Of a stretch of 64,000 nt of DNA, positions 1-9,876 are shown piece after piece. The stretch comes from Diploptera punctata (taxonomy: Eukaryota; Arthropoda; Insecta; Blattodea; Blaberidae). A model generated the notes under the pieces. The model made no database searches. It saw only the letters and a list, made by a program, of their open reading frames with translations, and was not told where the DNA came from. The translations under genes and the position numbers were made by a program. How positions within the stretch are numbered: the stretch's first letter is position 1; every line of letters begins with the position of its first letter. The stretch is from NCBI GenBank assembly GCA_030220185.1, contig JASPKZ010001596.1:992001-1056000 (forward strand). The letters run 5' to 3'.

Positions 1-40
1 GAAGAATCTTCTATTGGAACTCATATATAAAACAATTTTT

Positions 41-262
41 TTTTTGACAAGATGTTAAATTTTTGTGGGCCGTGGTGGACTAGTGATTATGAATTTTTAT
101 GATGACTTTTTTATATCTGCTATATTCACCGTCTTTTCGTCACTCATACCCAAAGGAATTATTTTTGACAAGATGTTAAATTATTGTTGGCCACAGTAGA
201 CTAGTCATTATGAATTTTTTATATCTATTACATTCACCTGTCTTTTCATCTCTTTTTGTTCC
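41..262. repeat. Tandem duplication (~121-bp unit) containing SINE-1 5' tips
   Basis: Two imperfect head-to-tail units start with TTTGACAAGATGTTAAAT (first near 44, second near 165). Each carries the first bases of the SINE-1 head, tggactagt followed by ttatgaa, and then a matching tail. Only the A-box part of the SINE is present, so the SINE tip was probably there before the duplication. No coding potential is seen. Confidence 0.7.
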
Positions 263-365
263 AAAAATTTTCCTAACAATTTTTTTTTTAATATTCTTTC
301 TACATATCTGTTTCTCTGTAAGGGTCACATGCAAATACATTAGTCTCTACTCAAATTACTTCCAA

Positions 366-668
366 TCACTGGTGAGCAATTGCTGAGATCGAATTAACGG
401 CCGACTTACCGGTCATGCATGAAAGTTGACATTTCTGTAATATTGGCAAAGAATTCTCAGCGATAAAACCACTTCCGTTATTTTCGTCTGCTATAGAGAA
501 CGCATTTATGCTTGTGTCCCACAAATAATACCATATACAACGACGTCTGCGTCGCGCAATATTACGCCGATTCTCCTGTTCTTCCAGTTGAATTCTTTGG
601 TAGACTCTATCAAATTCCTCTTCTCCACGTATACCAAAAACATGATCGAAGTCTTCAAGGTCCGACAT
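366..668 (-). CDS. Unidentified 100-aa open reading frame
   Basis: I do not recognise this product. The frame starts MSDLEDFDHVFGIRGEEEFD, so the first 20 residues are acidic. A basic cluster RRNIARRRRR follows at about residues 35-44, then an aromatic stretch (WYYLW). There is no signal peptide or membrane segment. The acidic start followed by an Arg run could be the N-terminus of a nuclear or transposon-encoded protein, for example a Harbinger-type protein, but no catalytic motif is visible. The ORF is isolated among AT-rich sequence, has no recognisable neighbour, and could be a chance frame or a single exon. Confidence 0.25.
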   Translation of the reverse strand: MSDLEDFDHVFGIRGEEEFDRVYQRIQLEEQENRRNIARRRRRCIWYYLWDTSINAFSIADENNGSGFIAENSLPILQKCQLSCMTGKSAVNSISAIAHQ

Positions 669-884
669 CTTGGATAATGCTGCAAAGGTTTCAAACTACA
701 TCGGTTCCCTTTGGGATTTTCACGATAAGTTTCTATCTTGAGCTATGATCTTAAGTTACCTCGTCAGGTAGCTTACAATTATTATCGCATGAATAGATTT
801 CTGAGTAAGCAAAATGTATTAGGATAAAACTTTCTCAGCAGAGAACGCCTTTTTACGGTCTAATGCGTTTATAAATTCGACCCT

Positions 885-1160
885 AAATGTTAAATTTATT
901 TTACAGGTATTAATTTTCATTTTTGCTCTCTCTCCAAAATCTAAATTAATTTTACTGCTGTTAATGTTTTTCTTTCTCTTTTTCTTAATATCAAATGTAT
1001 TTTACTATCATTTTTTTAATGTTAAATTTATTTTATTGGTGTGGGAATTTCTCTTCTGTATCTTTTTTTTTTCTTAATTTTTTTAATCATATATGATTTT
1101 TTTTCCCTGTAAAATGTTTAATTTATTTCACTTGCAATTATCTTTAATCCCTCTTCAGTA
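885..1160. repeat. Degenerate AT-rich minisatellite
   Basis: The phrase TGTTAAATTTATTTTAC (or a near variant such as CTAAATTAATTTTAC) recurs near 887, 940, 995, 1019 and 1108. T-rich filler containing TTTCTCT-like runs separates the copies. The unit is roughly 55-80 bp and poorly conserved. No gene is visible. Confidence 0.45.
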
Positions 1161-1660
1161 CATATGTTGGTAATTGAAATGCCTAATAAACAAATATTTG
1201 ACTATAGCTGATATAAATTGATTGCACATTGTCACTGCTATCTCCTTCAACATGCAACAGTTAATTATTGATTTAAAACACGTGATAACTGCTACTTATC
1301 AGCACTCATAAGGAAACATGGTGAATTCCACTCTAAAATTACAATATGTGTGTTGGCTTTTAGTATTTCCTCACTATGGGCCTATAATATCATCACCACT
1401 TCAAGGTTTAGGAGAATCTCTTGTTCCAGACTGTATTACAGTTAAATGGACTCTTTCCAACACTTCCTTGGTTCCCAGATTCCATCTTCCTGTTCCTTTG
1501 TAGTCATAGATTTAATAAATAAATTGAGTCTACCATCATCTTACTTCATATTTCGTTGCTTCTTATAATACATGTTTGAAAGCATCTCTGCTCCATCATT
1601 AGTTGATACAGATTGATGATCTTTAAGTTGCCTGCACTGGATATTGACTCCCTGCTCTAA
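1161..1660. other. Stretch with no recognised feature
   Basis: This interval holds AT-rich sequence and one 61-codon frame with no recognisable motif. I see no repeat family or RNA gene in it. Confidence 0.5.
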
Positions 1661-4023
1661 AAAATTACACTGCACTTGATGTTTTTATTATGGTTGGTTG
1701 GTATCTAATGTCGAGCACTTGATAATGAAATCATTCGCTCTCTTGCACTCCAATATTTAGCAGAAAGGCTGGTCTCTTCTACAAAAGCTGGACAACGGAG
1801 GAGATGGTTTCTTTCCATATCTTCATTTAAATTGCAAAAAGGGCATTTAGGTGAATCTGTTATGCCAATTCTGTGTAGGTGTTTATTCAAGCAGTCATGT
1901 CCCGTTAGCAGTCTGAATGTTGCTACTGCAGATTTTCTTTGTAATGTAGTAATGTCATAAGCTTGTAGATTTTCCCATTCCTTTCCAGATGTTTTGGTGG
2001 TGTATTCTTCTCTAAGTTTATTGATGTATTTATTTGAGATAATTCTTTTGATAGAGTGAAAGGAAACTGGAGCAGAAGTTGGGTTTGAAACAATTTTGCT
2101 ACCCTTCTTGGCTAGAAAATCGGCTATTTCATTGCCTGTCACTCCACAATGGGCCGGAATCCATTGAAGTACAACCTTTTTTTGTAGACGGGATAACTGT
2201 TTTATCATTTTGTGACATTCGATAATTTTGATGCTTTTGGGTGTTGTGTCTCGTGTTATAGCAAGAATGGCTGCTTTGGAGTCACATAGAATTACAACTT
2301 TTGTAAATTTTTGGATGTGATATAAAAGAATTTGTAAACTTAAGAAAATTGCTAGAATTTCGCCATCAAAGTTTGTTGAATTTGTGTTTAGTTTACGATA
2401 AAAGGAAAAAAGTGGACATACTGCACCAGCACCAGTGCCACCGTCATTTGGTAGGCTGGAGCCATCTGTAAAAATATGTATCCATTCAGGAGCTGGGTAT
2501 CTTAGATTTATTATTTCCAGTGACATTTGTTTTAAAATATATGGAGGAGTTTCAGATTTCTTGATGTCTTCTGTTAAATGAAGGTTATATTCGATTTCCA
2601 AAAATTCTAGAGGGTTGTTTCTCATCTGCATATTTTCTTTTGAATGTGGAAGTTGCAATTTCTGTTTGATTTCTTGTACAATGCTTAGGAAGCTTTGCTG
2701 AGATTTTAAACATACTTGTGGTTTTCTTTGGGTCCAGTTATTATGGGGTAGCCTTAAAAATTTTTCATACTGTGTGACTGCTGTTTTCTCAATTTCAAAT
2801 GCTATGTTTGGGTTATTTGTTAAGATTTGCATGGCAGTGATTGGTGTTGTTTTAAAGGCTCCTGTTATCAGACGGAGGATTTGGTTCTGCAATTTATTAA
2901 GTTTTTCCACTTTAGTAGTTACTAGGATTTCTTCACAATATTGAAGTACAGGTTTTATGTACATTTGGTAGAAGGTGTTTAGGGTTTGTGTGTTGCAACC
3001 CCACTTTTTCCCTGCTAATCGTTTTAATAATGGTAACCTTGTTTCTATCTTTGTACATATATTCTCCATGTGTTTCTTCCATGTTAATTTTGTGTCCAGA
3101 GTTATTCCTAAATATTTTGCTTCATGTGTTTGAGTTAATAATTCACCCTCCAATTTCAGAGTGATGGGTAGTGGTTTCTTTCTTAATGTAAATAGTTGAT
3201 AATTTGTTTTCTGTATATTTATCTTCATTAAGTGCTGGGATGTCCAATTCTCTAACTGTATTAGTGATTGTTGGGCTATGGTTATTAATTGTTGACTTTG
3301 GTTTTTCGGTTTGGAGACCCATATTACATCATCATCAGCAAAAAGTAGGGTTTTTGTTTCGAGCTTTTCTATATGCTTAGGTAGATCATTAATGTAGATA
3401 TTGAAGAGAATGGTACTGAGTACAGAACCCTGTGGTAAACCTCGATGTGTTTGTTGGTATTTAGAGAGGTGATTATTATACATTGTAGCGATGAACCGTT
3501 GGATGAGAAAATTGTTGATCCAGAGTAGCATATTCCCTTGAATGCCTAAAGTCTGCATTTTTTCTAATAATTTATATATCCAAATAGAGTCATATGCTCC
3601 TTGGAAATCAACGAACATTGCCAGAGTGTCTTCTTTTCTGTTGAAACTGTCTTTAATAGCTTGACTTAGGTGTACAATTTGTTGATTTGTTGATTGTAAT
3701 TCTCTAAATCCAGCTTGATTGGGTGAAAGTAGAATAGTAATATTGGTTTCTAAATACCAATTTAATCGATTTGAAATCATTTTTTCCATAGTTTTAACAA
3801 TTACACTAGTTAGTGCTATTGGGCGATAATTTGAAAAAGTATTTGTTGATTTTTTTGTTTTCGAAATAGGTATTATAATAGCTTTTTTCCAATCATCAGG
3901 AACTTTTGTGTTCCAAGAAAGATTATAAAGGGAGAGCAATTGAGTTTTGGCTTTATTGCCAAGGTGTTTGAGAAATTCTGCATGTATATTATCTGCTCCT
4001 GGAGATTTGTTTGATTTATGTTT
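1660..4023 (-). mobile_element. 5'-truncated I-group non-LTR retrotransposon
   Basis: The minus strand carries one long frame with reverse transcriptase, RNase H and a C-terminal zinc knuckle. RT followed by RNase H is typical of the I/R1/LOA-type groups of non-LTR elements. The frame stays open upstream of its first ATG, reading KSPGADNIH (the expected start of the RT finger region), up to about 4023. There it stops abruptly against a tRNA-like repeat. The endonuclease half is therefore missing, as expected for a 5'-truncated target-primed insertion. A CCAACCAACC-like tail lies just 3' of the stop (plus strand ggttggttgg, about 1691-1700). Confidence 0.85.
1705..4020 (-). CDS. Reverse transcriptase-RNase H polyprotein fragment
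   Basis: This is the RNA-directed DNA polymerase and RNase H part of a retrotransposon ORF2, about 770 codons counting the upstream ATG-less part; the first ATG is at 3939. Counting from that ATG, the RT palm shows VDFQGAYDS (Asp at about 111), GLPQGSVLS (about 167-175) and FADDDVIW, whose FADD is at about 200-203, so the metal-binding Asp residues are present. RNase H follows at about 490-620 with FTDGSS, a Glu in DGEILA, CDSKAA, and WIPAHCGVTGNEIAD near its end, so its catalytic acidic set also looks intact. A CPFC ... H ... C knuckle sits near residues 705-725. No internal stop is present, so decay is mild. Missing the endonuclease, it is not autonomous. Confidence 0.9.
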   Translation of the reverse strand, partial: HKSNKSPGADNIHAEFLKHLGNKAKTQLLSLYNLSWNTKVPDDWKKAIIIPISKTKKSTNTFSNYRPIALTSVIVKTMEKMISNRLNWYLETNITILLSPNQAGFRELQSTNQQIVHLSQAIKDSFNRKEDTLAMFVDFQGAYDSIWIYKLLEKMQTLGIQGNMLLWINNFLIQRFIATMYNNHLSKYQQTHRGLPQGSVLSTILFNIYINDLPKHIEKLETKTLLFADDDVIWVSKPKNQSQQLITIAQQSLIQLENWTSQHLMKINIQKTNYQLFTLRKKPLPITLKLEGELLTQTHEAKYLGITLDTKLTWKKHMENICTKIETRLPLLKRLAGKKWGCNTQTLNTFYQMYIKPVLQYCEEILVTTKVEKLNKLQNQILRLITGAFKTTPITAMQILTNNPNIAFEIEKTAVTQYEKFLRLPHNNWTQRKPQVCLKSQQSFLSIVQEIKQKLQLPHSKENMQMRNNPLEFLEIEYNLHLTEDIKKSETPPYILKQMSLEIINLRYPAPEWIHIFTDGSSLPNDGGTGAGAVCPLFSFYRKLNTNSTNFDGEILAIFLSLQILLYHIQKFTKVVILCDSKAAILAITRDTTPKSIKIIECHKMIKQLSRLQKKVVLQWIPAHCGVTGNEIADFLAKKGSKIVSNPTSAPVSFHSIKRIISNKYINKLREEYTTKTSGKEWENLQAYDITTLQRKSAVATFRLLTGHDCLNKHLHRIGITDSPKCPFCNLNEDMERNHLLRCPAFVEETSLSAKYWSARERMISLSSARH

Positions 4024-4126
4024 TTATTATTCATTTCATACATCTCAATGATGGATAAGTCCAAGTGTAAAATTTTTCTCTTCAAATATAGTTTATACTA
4101 TAAACTATGCATCTAGATCGCAACTT

Positions 4127-4200
4127 GCCTCGGTATCTCAGTTGGTAGAGCATTTGGCCCAGAAAGCCGAAGGTCCCGGGTTTGAGTCTCGGTCTAGGCG
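4127..4200 (+). repeat. tRNA-like sequence, unit 1
   Basis: The D-arm (TATCTCAGTTGGTAGAG) and T-arm (CCCGGGTTTGAGTCTCGG) are clear and match pol III A- and B-box positions. The acceptor GCCTCGG pairs imperfectly with TCTAGGC. The anticodon stem encloses a nine-base rather than seven-base loop, so I do not call it a functional tRNA. A T-run that could end pol III transcription follows within about ten bases. Confidence 0.65.
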
Positions 4201-4429
4201 AAAATTTTTCTCTTCAAATATAATTTATCCTTCAGTGAGAAGTGTTAAATTAATAATAAGAACATCAATAGAAGCCCTACTGGCTTTATAAAGTAGTGTT
4301 AAATTCCCAATTAATGTCTTCTTAACTAAGAAAACCCATTTGCAAAGATAGAAGCAAAGGTTTCAAAACATTTGGCGCGAGGGAATTACAACATATATAA
4401 GAGAAAAATTTGCATCTAGATTGCAACTT

Positions 4430-4502
4430 GCCTCAGTAGCTCAGTTCGTAGAGCATTTGGCCCAGAAAGCCAAAAGTCCCGGGTTCGAGTCTCGGTCTAG
4501 GC
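4430..4502 (+). repeat. tRNA-like sequence, unit 2
   Basis: A second copy of the same tRNA-like sequence with B-box GGGTTCGAGTC. The anticodon stem TTTGG/CCAAA encloses the nine bases CCCAGAAAG. The equivalent stem in the 38-kb copies is CTTGG/CCAAG, so the outer pair has changed on both sides. Tcaattttt... (acaatttttctcttcaaat) follows immediately. Confidence 0.65.
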
Positions 4503-4690
4503 GACAATTTTTCTCTTCAAATATAATTTATCCTTCAGTGAGAAGTGTTAAATCAATAATAAAAACATCATTAGTTTATACTTGTTTAATTAAAATTACA
4601 GTGGGAGGAAACACTATGAGGTATTTACATTAATAAATGAGTTGGAGAAAATGTTTTAACATCTCACCTCACAAAGTTGCGTGTCTTCAC

Positions 4691-4730
4691 GATACCGGTT
4701 TCAAAAGTATAGTATTACTTCCATCTTCAG
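4691..4730 (-). ncRNA. Hammerhead-like ribozyme motif (PLE type)
   Basis: Minus strand: box CTGAAGATGG, weak stem II AAGTA/TACTT with a six-base loop, then GAAA followed by the self-complementary CCGG-T segment and ATC. The core order fits the minimal hammerhead motifs known from Penelope-like elements, but activity is unknown and stem II is spaced imperfectly. Confidence 0.45.
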
Positions 4731-4774
4731 TCAAATTCCAACTGTTGGAATTTTCCAGTTTCATAAGTATTTGA

Positions 4775-4814
4775 CTGAAGATGGAAATAATACTATACTT
4801 TTGAAACCGGTATC
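4775..4814 (+). ncRNA. Hammerhead-like ribozyme motif, mirrored copy
   Basis: Plus-strand partner of the motif in the other arm: CTGAAGATGG, then GAAACCGGTATC. Stem II is weaker here (AAATA versus TACTT), so this copy is probably inactive. Confidence 0.4.
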
Positions 4815-4904
4815 ATGAAGACATGCAACTTTGTGAGGTAAGATGTTAAAACATTTTCTCCAACTTATTTATTAATTATACTTGTTTTCCTACAGATGTG
4901 TATG

Positions 4905-5035
4905 AGTGTTACATGGTCAGCATTCCGACTCAATAAGACATCTATTAGGCAATTAAGATATTATTACGAAGATGAAAATTGGTTAAATTTTGCTTGAGGC
5001 CTTTTATTCAGGCTTATGCTTATTTTATGAGCAAT
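4905..5035 (-). repeat. SINE-1 fragment (3' part)
   Basis: Contains agacatctattaggcaatta, then aaattttgcttgaggcc and caggctta. These phrases match the 3' body of SINE-1 on the minus strand (compare 15.6 kb and 56.9 kb). The tRNA head is missing. Confidence 0.6.
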
Positions 5036-5519
5036 AGGTTGGAATTCTCTTACATAATTACAGTATGAAGTGTACTGTTAAAATAGTATTTTTATGAAAG
5101 TTTAATCCTCTAGCAGGGGATATTCTTTGAATCTGATTGATTAGTTTTAGAAAACAGTTTTACTGTGAATAACTACATACATACAGTAGTGTATTTTGTC
5201 TTTTCTTATTTCTTCTACAATACATCTAGTAATGTATCTTCCAGAGGCAGTAATTTGTGCTTTCTTCTTCTTTAAACAGGTTGATTTTTTTAAAAGAAGA
5301 GTGGTGCAAGTAACAAGGGAAAGAAATTAATTGAATTCAAATTTTATTTTATTTCTTTTCTTTTTTTATATGTATAATACATTTTTTCCCTATGTTATTT
5401 TTCTGTGTTTTTAAACATTCTTTTTCCTTCTTTCTATATGTGTACAGTGTTATTGGACAAATACTGTATGAATATTGATAATTCTTTTGTAAGATGGCCT
5501 ACTTTTATCCTCCTGCATC

Positions 5520-5561
<42 letters not shown>

Positions 5562-6559
5562 TCATTTTTGTGCTTAATAAATTTCTAGGAAGCCAAATAA
5601 TCACTCCCCTTTTTTTAATGGGGGTTCAAAAAACTTTTGGGGGACTTCTGTTGGGGTCCTGAAATGAGTTTTTGCCAATTATAATTTTATTTTTGCATTT
5701 AACATGTTCATAGAGGTCGAAATAATACATTTTCAAGAAACAAAAAGAAAATATATTTTTTTTAGGGGGAATTTAAGCGGGTTTTAAGCAAGGTATCATA
5801 CCTTCTGTCTCAATCAAGTTTTTTCCCTTTAATTAATGCTGCCATCTAAAGACTGCAGTTGAAAACAAAACCAAAAAAAAAGTTAATTTGAAACTCTAAA
5901 GGTATTGAATATGAAACCACCGATCAGAGTGAGTTGGAGTTATTCCCAAAGCGAGAAAAAAATTAAACATCAAAGGTATTATATATATGATACCTAAGGA
6001 TCCAGGAGGTTAAGGAACAATAGGCAGACAAAATATTAAGATTTTACTGCATGTACATATATATATATATAACAAAAATAATTCCCTATTGTCCCTCTAA
6101 TCCTTCTAGTTGATATCTTCCTTATGTTGCTTGTAAGTTATCAAATTAAATTTTGTTGACTATTTAACTCATAGACCGATAATTTTGCCTCTTTCTGTTG
6201 ATAAAATTGCCTCTTCCTGTTCATAATGAGAGATATCTCTGTAAATTAACTTTTTTGACAAGGATATCAATTCAACAATGTACAATCAATATGGTACAGC
6301 AAGAAATGCCAAAAAAACTTCAAAAATTACCAAAAAAAAGTTTAGTTCTATTGCTCTAAAAAAATTATTAAATGTCTGCATTATTGTTAATATTTATTTC
6401 TCAATCATCTGTTATTGATTTTTCCCAAGCCCAAAGAGATTTAACAGTAAAGATGTGCTTCTGATGTTGTATTATTTGCTAAATAGTCATTCCAAATCCA
6501 ACGAGAGGTTGAGCTTTTCATGAGACAAAATATGATTTTTTTCAGAAAAACCTCATTAG
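5036..6559. other. Stretch without gene; (TA)n microsatellite
   Basis: A (TA)n run of about 38 bp lies at 5521-5558. A short imperfect inverted repeat built on caataggc/ccctattg lies around 6015-6105 and might be a small MITE. I see nothing coding. Confidence 0.5.
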
Positions 6560-7260
6560 ATTACTGCTGATTATTTAACTAATGCCCCAAAATAGGAGTC
6601 AATGACCAATCACATTTCACTGGTTTTTGATTTACAACCAATTACAGTCTTTTTCACCTCGATTTTATCAATTTAATTTTATCACTTTAAAATCAAGCTC
6701 CTCCTTTTTAACATTCTGAATAGGTCATAGCATTATTCTGCAGTGACTACATTTGGCTACCAGATTGTATATATAGTGCACGAATGTAAACTCATAGTGC
6801 TTGCGGAAGATAATATAAAAACATTTGTAGCAATTGCTTATACCACAAAAAAAAAGAAATCTCTGTTTGCACTTTCTTAAATGAATTAATTCCCAGGATA
6901 TAATATTGCAGAAAAATATAATTGACATATTTACATCATAGGACATCAGAAATTAATTAATACCTATAATGTTGGTTATAACTTTCTCCACTAGGGTGCA
7001 TTCTTACAATATTGCGATCCTTTGGCAATCTGGTTGCAGTGATGAACAAATGAAGTGTACCAATCGTTTCTCATTTATTTTCAAACATCGCTGTTTACAA
7101 TAAATATTCTTAAATAACTATAGTTCAATAATAATTTGTGAGTAAACAGCTTAATTTTATTCGTTAAATAATCCTAACAAATGCCACTCCTGATTTCCAA
7201 ATTCTCTAGATAAATTTGGAAATCGCTCGTGCCATTACTTATCATAATTTTTTGAAAATC
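6560..7260 (-). repeat. Repeat family X, copy 1
   Basis: About 700 bp that recurs in inverted orientation at 61.27-62.03 kb. Shared phrases include gagtcaatgaccaatcacat, ggtcatagcattatt, aagaaagtgcaaac (minus strand) and tatctagat within a palindromic edge, tttccaaatt ... aaatttggaaat, flanked by atgccact. No reading frame is shared. The palindromic edge suggests a non-autonomous element, class unknown. Confidence 0.7.
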
Positions 7261-7974
7261 TGTTTTCTCCATAAGCCCATTTGCTAGGTATGAGTTCCAG
7301 TTGGATATGAAGTTTAGAACAAATTATTGCATTATTTAAAGAAATTGTAATATTTTACATTGAAATATAAAAATAATATCTCTAAGAAAAGCTTACCACC
7401 TGTCATATTGAAAATATTGAACAATCTGCCTTTTTTATCTGGCACTACCAAAGAGATTTAGTAAAAATTCTTATGAAGGTTGTTCCAATATCTTCAGTCA
7501 ATGGGATATTTATTGAGTTGAAATCTACAATTTTTTTAAAGTGTATTTAATATGAGAGATGTTAGATAAGTGATTTGATTTATATTTATGTTCATAAATA
7601 TTTGAAATTAAAGCACAGCCACTTAAATAATGTGACATTGTTCTTTAAAGCTTGAATGTTCAAAATATAGATCACAATGGTAGAATACCTCAAATAGAAG
7701 TGGCATGTTGTATGGAGGAATGGAACCAGCTATGCCTAAAGAATAACCATGTGACAGGAAAACATATGGGCAGATAGGGAACTAGTTAGGGTACAAATTC
7801 ACACAGAACAGTGGGATGCATTTGTTTGAATCTCCATGGGAGAAATAAGTTTCTAATAAAATTGCCAGTTAATGACAAAAGAAGGAAATTTTGAAGAAGG
7901 GGCTGAATTCAAATACTTTGAAACAATGGTAAAATCAATTGTTTCTTACCTCTCCTCATACAAATCTTCTAAGT

Positions 7975-8012
7975 AGATCGCGATTTCGAGACCATAACGG
8001 TCTCATCTTCAG
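7975..8012 (-). ncRNA. Hammerhead-like ribozyme motif, best-preserved stem II
   Basis: Minus strand: CTGAAGAT, then stem II GAGACC/GGTCTC (six perfect pairs, GTTAT loop), then GAAA, then the palindromic stem III segment TCGCGA, then TC. This is the expected order for a minimal hammerhead whose short stem III would favour dimers. It overlaps the codons STEDETVMVSKSRST and the stop. Confidence 0.6.
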
Positions 8013-8152
8013 TACTATTTTGGCAACTGATGTTATGTAGATCGGAAGAAACTCTTCTTCTTCCCTCCGTTGGTGGACCAATGAACCTCCACCAACAGAG
8101 GGAAGAAGAAGAGTTTCTTTCAATCGACATAACATCAGTCGCCAAAATAGTA

Positions 8153-8189
8153 CTGAAGATGAAACCATTATGGTCTCGAAATCGCGATC
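8153..8189 (+). ncRNA. Hammerhead-like ribozyme motif, mirrored copy
   Basis: CTGAAGAT, then GAAACC ... GGTCTC. Stem II carries one mismatch compared with the opposite arm (GAGACC to GAAACC). GAAATCGCGATC is unchanged. Confidence 0.55.
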
Positions 8190-8724
8190 TACTTAGAAGA
8201 TTTGTATGAGGAGCGGTAAGAAACATTTGATTTTACCATAAATTAAACTTCATAGTGATTAATTCCTGTAAAAGTTAAGCCATTTGAGGGAAGTAGATTA
8301 TACAGAGTATGAATGCAAAACATTAATCAGGATAGGGATGTATGAAAAGCTTATGTTCACGCAATCTTGAATCTACAAGTTTGATAATGCTAGTGAGTTC
8401 TCCTCCTCCTGACAACTCCACAGTTGTTCCACAAGTTTATCTGGCTTAGTCATGAGGACTGCTATAAAAGTACAGTATGATGTAATTTAATTGGCTGTCT
8501 TTGCAGATATGTTTTATGAATTAATTTATATATATTGTTTTAAGACTTAATAGCCAGTAAGTTTTAATTGAATGTGTGAGGTGAGAAGAAGGAAAGTGTT
8601 GCACTTTTGAGAAAATTTAATTCACTTTATGAAAAAAACTGTTTACTATGAATTGACATTACACCACAGTCCTCTATGAGTAATAATGTAACATTACTTT
8701 TCTTTAATCTCTCATAATTGAGCA

Positions 8725-8870
8725 TGTTTAGTCAATTGGTTTAAAGCAACATGCTTTGGCTCAGAGTTACAGGACATATGCTGTTTCGAGTCCACACTGG
8801 AAAATGAATCTCAGGTGGATGTGTAAAGAGAGAAATCTCCATCCCAATTTTATCTTTTTACTCGCCTAGA
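8725..8870 (+). repeat. SINE-2-like tRNA head
   Basis: The series gtcaattggtttaaag, tggctcagagttac and gtttcgagtcc follows the order of the SINE-2 head seen complete at 16.4-16.7 kb (minus strand). The body is strongly diverged. Confidence 0.45.
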
Positions 8871-8918
8871 ATAAAAAAAATGAGTTACCATAAAATACAT
8901 ATGATATATACTAATCAC

Positions 8919-9487
8919 TAGGGCTTGGAAGTTGAGGAAAAATCAATTTTTTTTTAAATTTTATGTCTGAAGATGAGGCCCAACATAATATATATATACA
9001 TTTTGGATCATTGTAGGTCAGAAAATTGTGGGTTTTATTTGGCCTTTTTTTTGACAGCTTTTCTTTGCAACTTTACTTTATTCCGACTATATTTATACAA
9101 TTTGTATAGCCTAATTATGCTTCTAACCAACTATGTTTCTAGTTACACTAATTTTAATTTTAATTTATTTCTCCAGGATATCCTTAGCGGGGTTTGCTGA
9201 ATTCACTGTAGATGGGAAAGAATTGTTAATTCTAAATTATCCAAGAACTTTTTTTAACAAACACAGTGTATGTTTTTTTTCACAGTGTATGTTGCATATC
9301 ACAAGAATTTTGTACTTTTTAAACATTATTTTATTATATTCATTAAAAATGCAGTTGAAATTAAAATTATTATTTAATTTTAATTGCCTTTTTACTTCCC
9401 CCCCCAGTTTTTAGGTCTTTTTTAGAGTATCTTTAGGTCTTTTTGAAGGTATTATGCATTTTATAGGTCTTCAAATTCCAAGCCCTA
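8919..9487. mobile_element. hAT-type MITE, 569 bp
   Basis: Terminal inverted repeats are TAGGGCTTGGAAGTTGA (left) and TAGGGCTTGGAATTTGA (right, complemented), 16 of 17 identical. The flanking octamers CTAATCAC and CTAAAAAC match at six of eight positions, as expected for an aged 8-bp hAT target duplication. A short frame near 9180 (FTVDGKELL) could be a relic of a zinc-finger N-terminus, but there is no transposase. Non-autonomous. Confidence 0.65.
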
Positions 9488-9876
9488 CTAAAAACATTGT
9501 CGTTATAAGGTGACAATATCAATATATTTTCTTTTTTATGACACAGAAAAACAAATTGTCACTCTTTCTAGCTAAATTAACTCATTTTTGACAATGTTGC
9601 AGATACTATCTTTACCCATCCACCAACATGAGAAATGTTCTCATAGAATTTTGGCCAATATGAGATGGTGCTTACGTGGGTGGTATCTTGAGGAATTTAG
9701 GTACCTCCAGGTTGAGAAAAGCAGCTATAACATGTCACCTGTTTTCTATTTCTATTTAACCTGCTGGGAGGGAAAACTGTGACCTTGCATTTTCCAGCAT
9801 TATGGAATGAAAGTCTACTCTATGGTGTTATATCTGACCATGTACAAAGGCTCTCAATAGTGCTTACAGCAAATTT
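9488..9876. other. Stretch with no recognised feature
   Basis: One 64-codon frame without motifs; no repeat family recognised. Confidence 0.4.

Larger units (their letters stand above)
4024..4613 (+). repeat. Two tandem ~300-bp units, each with a tRNA-like sequence
   Basis: Two tRNA-like sequences (4127-4200 and 4430-4502) lie 303 bp apart in the same orientation and share flanks. Just 3' of each is a conserved block with TTTTTCTCTTCAAATATAAT. Between them is a spacer containing tttgcaaagatagaagc. Similar spacer and flanks occur at 38.2-38.8 kb, so this is a dispersed repeat that is itself tandem. The upstream edge abuts the truncated retrotransposon at about 4023. Confidence 0.75.
4628..4874. 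mobile_element. Palindromic Penelope-like element end (hairpin)
   Basis: Two arms of about 105 bp (4630-4735 and 4765-4874) are near-perfect inverted copies around a short spacer. Outer phrases are ataaatgagttggagaaaat on the left and its complement on the right. Each arm carries a CTGAAGATGG ... GAAACC core, also found at the 3' ends of clear PLE reading frames elsewhere in this window. I therefore read the hairpin as two inverted PLE termini. No PLE protein is left here. Confidence 0.6.
7946..8225. mobile_element. Palindromic Penelope-like element end with coding tail in both arms
   Basis: An almost spacer-free palindrome of about 280 bp centred near 8090. Each arm encodes, in opposite directions, the last ~40 codons of the same PLE protein, including GPPTEGRRRVS on the minus strand, then STEDET and a terminal KSRST before a TAG stop. 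The same tail (GPPTERRRRRS ... STEDD) ends the clearer PLE frame at 27.9 kb. Each arm also carries a hammerhead-like core overlapping those last codons. Confidence 0.75.
7866..8402 (+). mobile_element. RT-B remnant interrupted by a PLE hairpin
   Basis: The left piece (7866-7935) reads gaaattttgaagaagg and gctgaattcaaatac, the RT-B thumb region. The right piece (8280-8402) reads gagggaagtagattatac and aggatagggatgtatg, then ends near gctagtgagtt, the RT-B 3' end. About 500 bp of RT-B between them are missing and the PLE hairpin sits in the gap. Both pieces are too short to code. Confidence 0.65.

Noticed and set aside
5521..5560. CRISPR-like or satellite array
   Set aside because: It is a plain (TA)n microsatellite. 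No spacer-repeat structure is visible anywhere in the window.
8950..8985. Additional hammerhead-like box CTGAAGATGAGGCCC
   Set aside because: No complementary stem II strand and no GAAA box follow, and it lies inside a hAT-type MITE rather than a PLE end.
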